A DNA stretch of 64,000 nucleotides from M269 sp964640795 (GTDB taxonomy: Bacteria; Pseudomonadota; Gammaproteobacteria; Enterobacterales; Alteromonadaceae), in NCBI GenBank assembly GCA_964640795.1, contig CAZXIN010000009.1, positions 62,001 through 126,000 on the forward strand, written 5' to 3'. The notes beneath the pieces are model-generated. The model searched no databases. It was not told where the DNA came from and saw only the letters and a program-made list of their open reading frames with translations. Shown here one piece after another: positions 62,847 through 64,000 of this stretch. Made by a program: the position numbers and the translations under genes. Position 1 is the stretch's first letter; every line of letters starts with the position of its first letter.

Positions 62847-63554
62847 TTAGGCGCTGACAGCGTCTGCGGCTTCGGTCTGACTAACATCATGCAGTTCGGA
62901 CACTCGACCATCCCTAACAAAGATATTGCGCTTCGCTTGTTTTGCTAGCGTCATATCATGAGTTACCATGACGATAGTAGTTCCGTTATCATTGATTTCA
63001 TGTAGTAAATCCATAACGCTATGTGCCATTTTGGTATCTAAGTTACCTGTCGGCTCATCGGCTAGAAGAAAACGAGGTTCTCCAGCCAATGCTCTTGCTA
63101 TGGCAACACGTTGTTGCTGTCCACCAGAGAGCTGTGCGGGTAAGTGTTTCATACGGCTTGCAAGCCCAACCATTTCGAGACTTTCTTCTATACGCTTTTT
63201 ACGTTCAGCATTATTAAAACCGCGATACCTGAGCGGCACATCAACATTATCAAAAAGGTCGAGATCGGGAATCAGGTTAAAGCTTTGAAAAATAAAACCA
63301 ATCTTTTCATTGCGAATGCGGCTGCGCTCCTTGTCATTCAGATTACTGACGTCCATATTATCCAATGTGTAAGTGCCACTGGTGAAGGTTTCGAGTAAGC
63401 CAGCAATATTCAAAAAGGTTGTTTTCCCTGAACCTGAAGGACCTGTGACGGCAACAAACTCACCTTCATTGACTTGTAAATTGAAATCTCTCAAGGCATG
63501 TGTTTCTACCGTATCAGTACGGAATACTTTCTTTATATCTTTCATTGTTAACAT
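62847..63554 (-). CDS. ABC transporter ATPase (MacB/LolD type)
   Basis: A 235-residue ATPase. Walker A is GPSGSGKTT, the Q-loop is IFQSFNLIPDLDLFDNVDVPL, the signature is LSGGQQQRVAIARAL, and Walker B is FLLADEPTGNLD. These match the MacB/LolD group of ATPases that work with FtsX-type permeases. AGGAG precedes ATG 63554 by 7 bases. It follows the adaptor gene by 29 bases and precedes the first permease gene by 11, so the operon order is adaptor-ATPase-permease-permease. It powers conformational work in the periplasm rather than moving substrate through the membrane, as known for MacB. Confidence 0.93.
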   Translation of the reverse strand: MLTMKDIKKVFRTDTVETHALRDFNLQVNEGEFVAVTGPSGSGKTTFLNIAGLLETFTSGTYTLDNMDVSNLNDKERSRIRNEKIGFIFQSFNLIPDLDLFDNVDVPLRYRGFNNAERKKRIEESLEMVGLASRMKHLPAQLSGGQQQRVAIARALAGEPRFLLADEPTGNLDTKMAHSVMDLLHEINDNGTTIVMVTHDMTLAKQAKRNIFVRDGRVSELHDVSQTEAADAVSA

Positions 63555-63583
63555 GAGCTTCTCCTGAATTCCTTTTTAATTCT

Positions 63584-64000
63584 TTAATTAGTTAGCAGCA
63601 CACTTTGTGCGCCTCGAAATTGTTCTGTGCTTGATATAATAATGGCGTCACCTTCTTGTAACCCCTCCATTATTTGTACTTTTGCTAGGCTCCTAGCTCC
63701 CGTCTGAATAGCTACTCTCTCGGCTACCCCATCTTTAACTTTGTATGCAAATCGACCATTGCTGCTATCTAAGAATTGGCCTCGCTGGACCATTAATACA
63801 TCTTCTTTGTTTTCCAGAAGGATACGAGTGGTCAGTCTTTGATTTTGACGCAGACCATTGGGAGACTGGTCGGTAAAACGCACACGGCCTGTCACTTGAT
63901 TGTTCTCAATTTCAGGGGAGAGAGTGACAAGCCTAGCAAGGTGCGTTTCACCGTTTAAATTGACTTCTGCTAGCATGCCAATCGCTAAATCATCTGCATA
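63584..64000 (-). CDS. Periplasmic adaptor (MacA/HlyD-like), 5' part cut
   Basis: Only the last 138 codons are in the window; the frame is open to base 64000, so the real start is outside. The segment has a barrel-sandwich end and beta-barrel typical of RND/MacA adaptors (MLAEVNLNGETHLARLVTLSP, GRVRFTDQSPNGLRQNQRLT) and the membrane-proximal domain (VAIQTGARSLAKVQIMEGLQEGDAIII). It would link the FtsX-type permeases to an outer-membrane channel not seen here. The ATG at 63976 is probably internal. Confidence 0.85.
   Translation of the reverse strand, partial: YADDLAIGMLAEVNLNGETHLARLVTLSPEIENNQVTGRVRFTDQSPNGLRQNQRLTTRILLENKEDVLMVQRGQFLDSSNGRFAYKVKDGVAERVAIQTGARSLAKVQIMEGLQEGDAIIISSTEQFRGAQSVLLTN

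Noticed and set aside
1..64000. CRISPR array, tRNA or rRNA genes, insertion sequences, prophage
   Set aside because: No spaced repeats, cloverleaf-like segments, transposase or phage genes were seen; the only tandem repeat is the 15-bp array.

Overview
The window reads as chromosome of a marine gammaproteobacterium, most likely of the Alteromonadales (Alteromonas/Glaciecola/Shewanella-like). The grounds are moderately AT-rich DNA, a core order mfd - PilZ protein - lolCDE - DUF2062 - comEC - msbA - lpxK - Trm112 - kdsB, a TonB-dependent sugar receptor, a GlyGly-CTERM protein and many GGDEF/EAL proteins. Genus cannot be fixed from the sequence alone. I see no rRNA, tRNA, CRISPR array, insertion sequence or prophage. 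Both window ends cut a gene.

Layout. (1) 1-4650: the 3' part of a TPR/HExxH protein, a membrane-anchored winged-helix/beta-propeller regulator, and a divergent LACTB-like serine hydrolase; two 11-bp direct repeats lie between the last two. (2) 4758-12670: a sugar catabolic island under a CytR-like LacI regulator: Gfo/Idh/MocA oxidoreductase, sugar isomerase, MFS carrier, Tat-dependent small subunit plus GMC flavoprotein (glucoside 3-dehydrogenase type), and a Tat-exported TIM-barrel isomerase. A perfect TGTAACCGGTTACA palindrome occurs on both sides of the regulator gene. (3) 12678-15751: a leftward run of nitrilase-family amidohydrolase, TauE/SafE permease and two unrecognised proteins with Cys-containing C-termini. 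(4) 16036-18593: GlyGly-CTERM cyclophilin, a 74-residue unknown, and a DASS anion transporter.

(5) 18730-28301: housekeeping. mfd-csiV-cobalamin adenosyltransferase run leftward as a tight operon, a PilZ-like gene lies next to them, and lolCDE run rightward. (6) 28313-36204: a disaccharide phosphorolysis island (MFS carrier, GH65 phosphorylase, beta-phosphoglucomutase, LacI regulator, TonB receptor) with three TTGCAATCGATTGCAA-type operators at the predicted promoters. The sugar would cross the outer membrane by the receptor and the inner membrane by the carrier, be split by phosphate, and enter glycolysis as glucose 6-phosphate.

(7) 36349-50825: DUF2062, comEC, then two large signalling genes (receiver-PAS-GGDEF-EAL; kinase-like/AAA/GAF/histidine kinase) set between comEC and the msbA-lpxK-Trm112-kdsB lipid A/Kdo genes. 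(8) 50892-59067: a TPR lipoprotein, a polytopic mannosyltransferase-like protein, and a second signalling cluster (histidine kinase, receiver, histidine kinase, receiver-GGDEF-EAL) closed by a strong terminator. (9) 59096-64000: a DUF547 protein with a glycine-rich tail, and a leftward MacAB/LolCDE-like export operon of adaptor (cut), ATPase and two FtsX-type permeases.

The best candidates for something undescribed are the Cys-tailed protein pair with TauE and nitrilase, the 3-dehydrogenase island with its two-operator switch, the degenerate kinase paired with a c-di-GMP response regulator, and the 15-bp tandem array that starts at the comEC stop codon.
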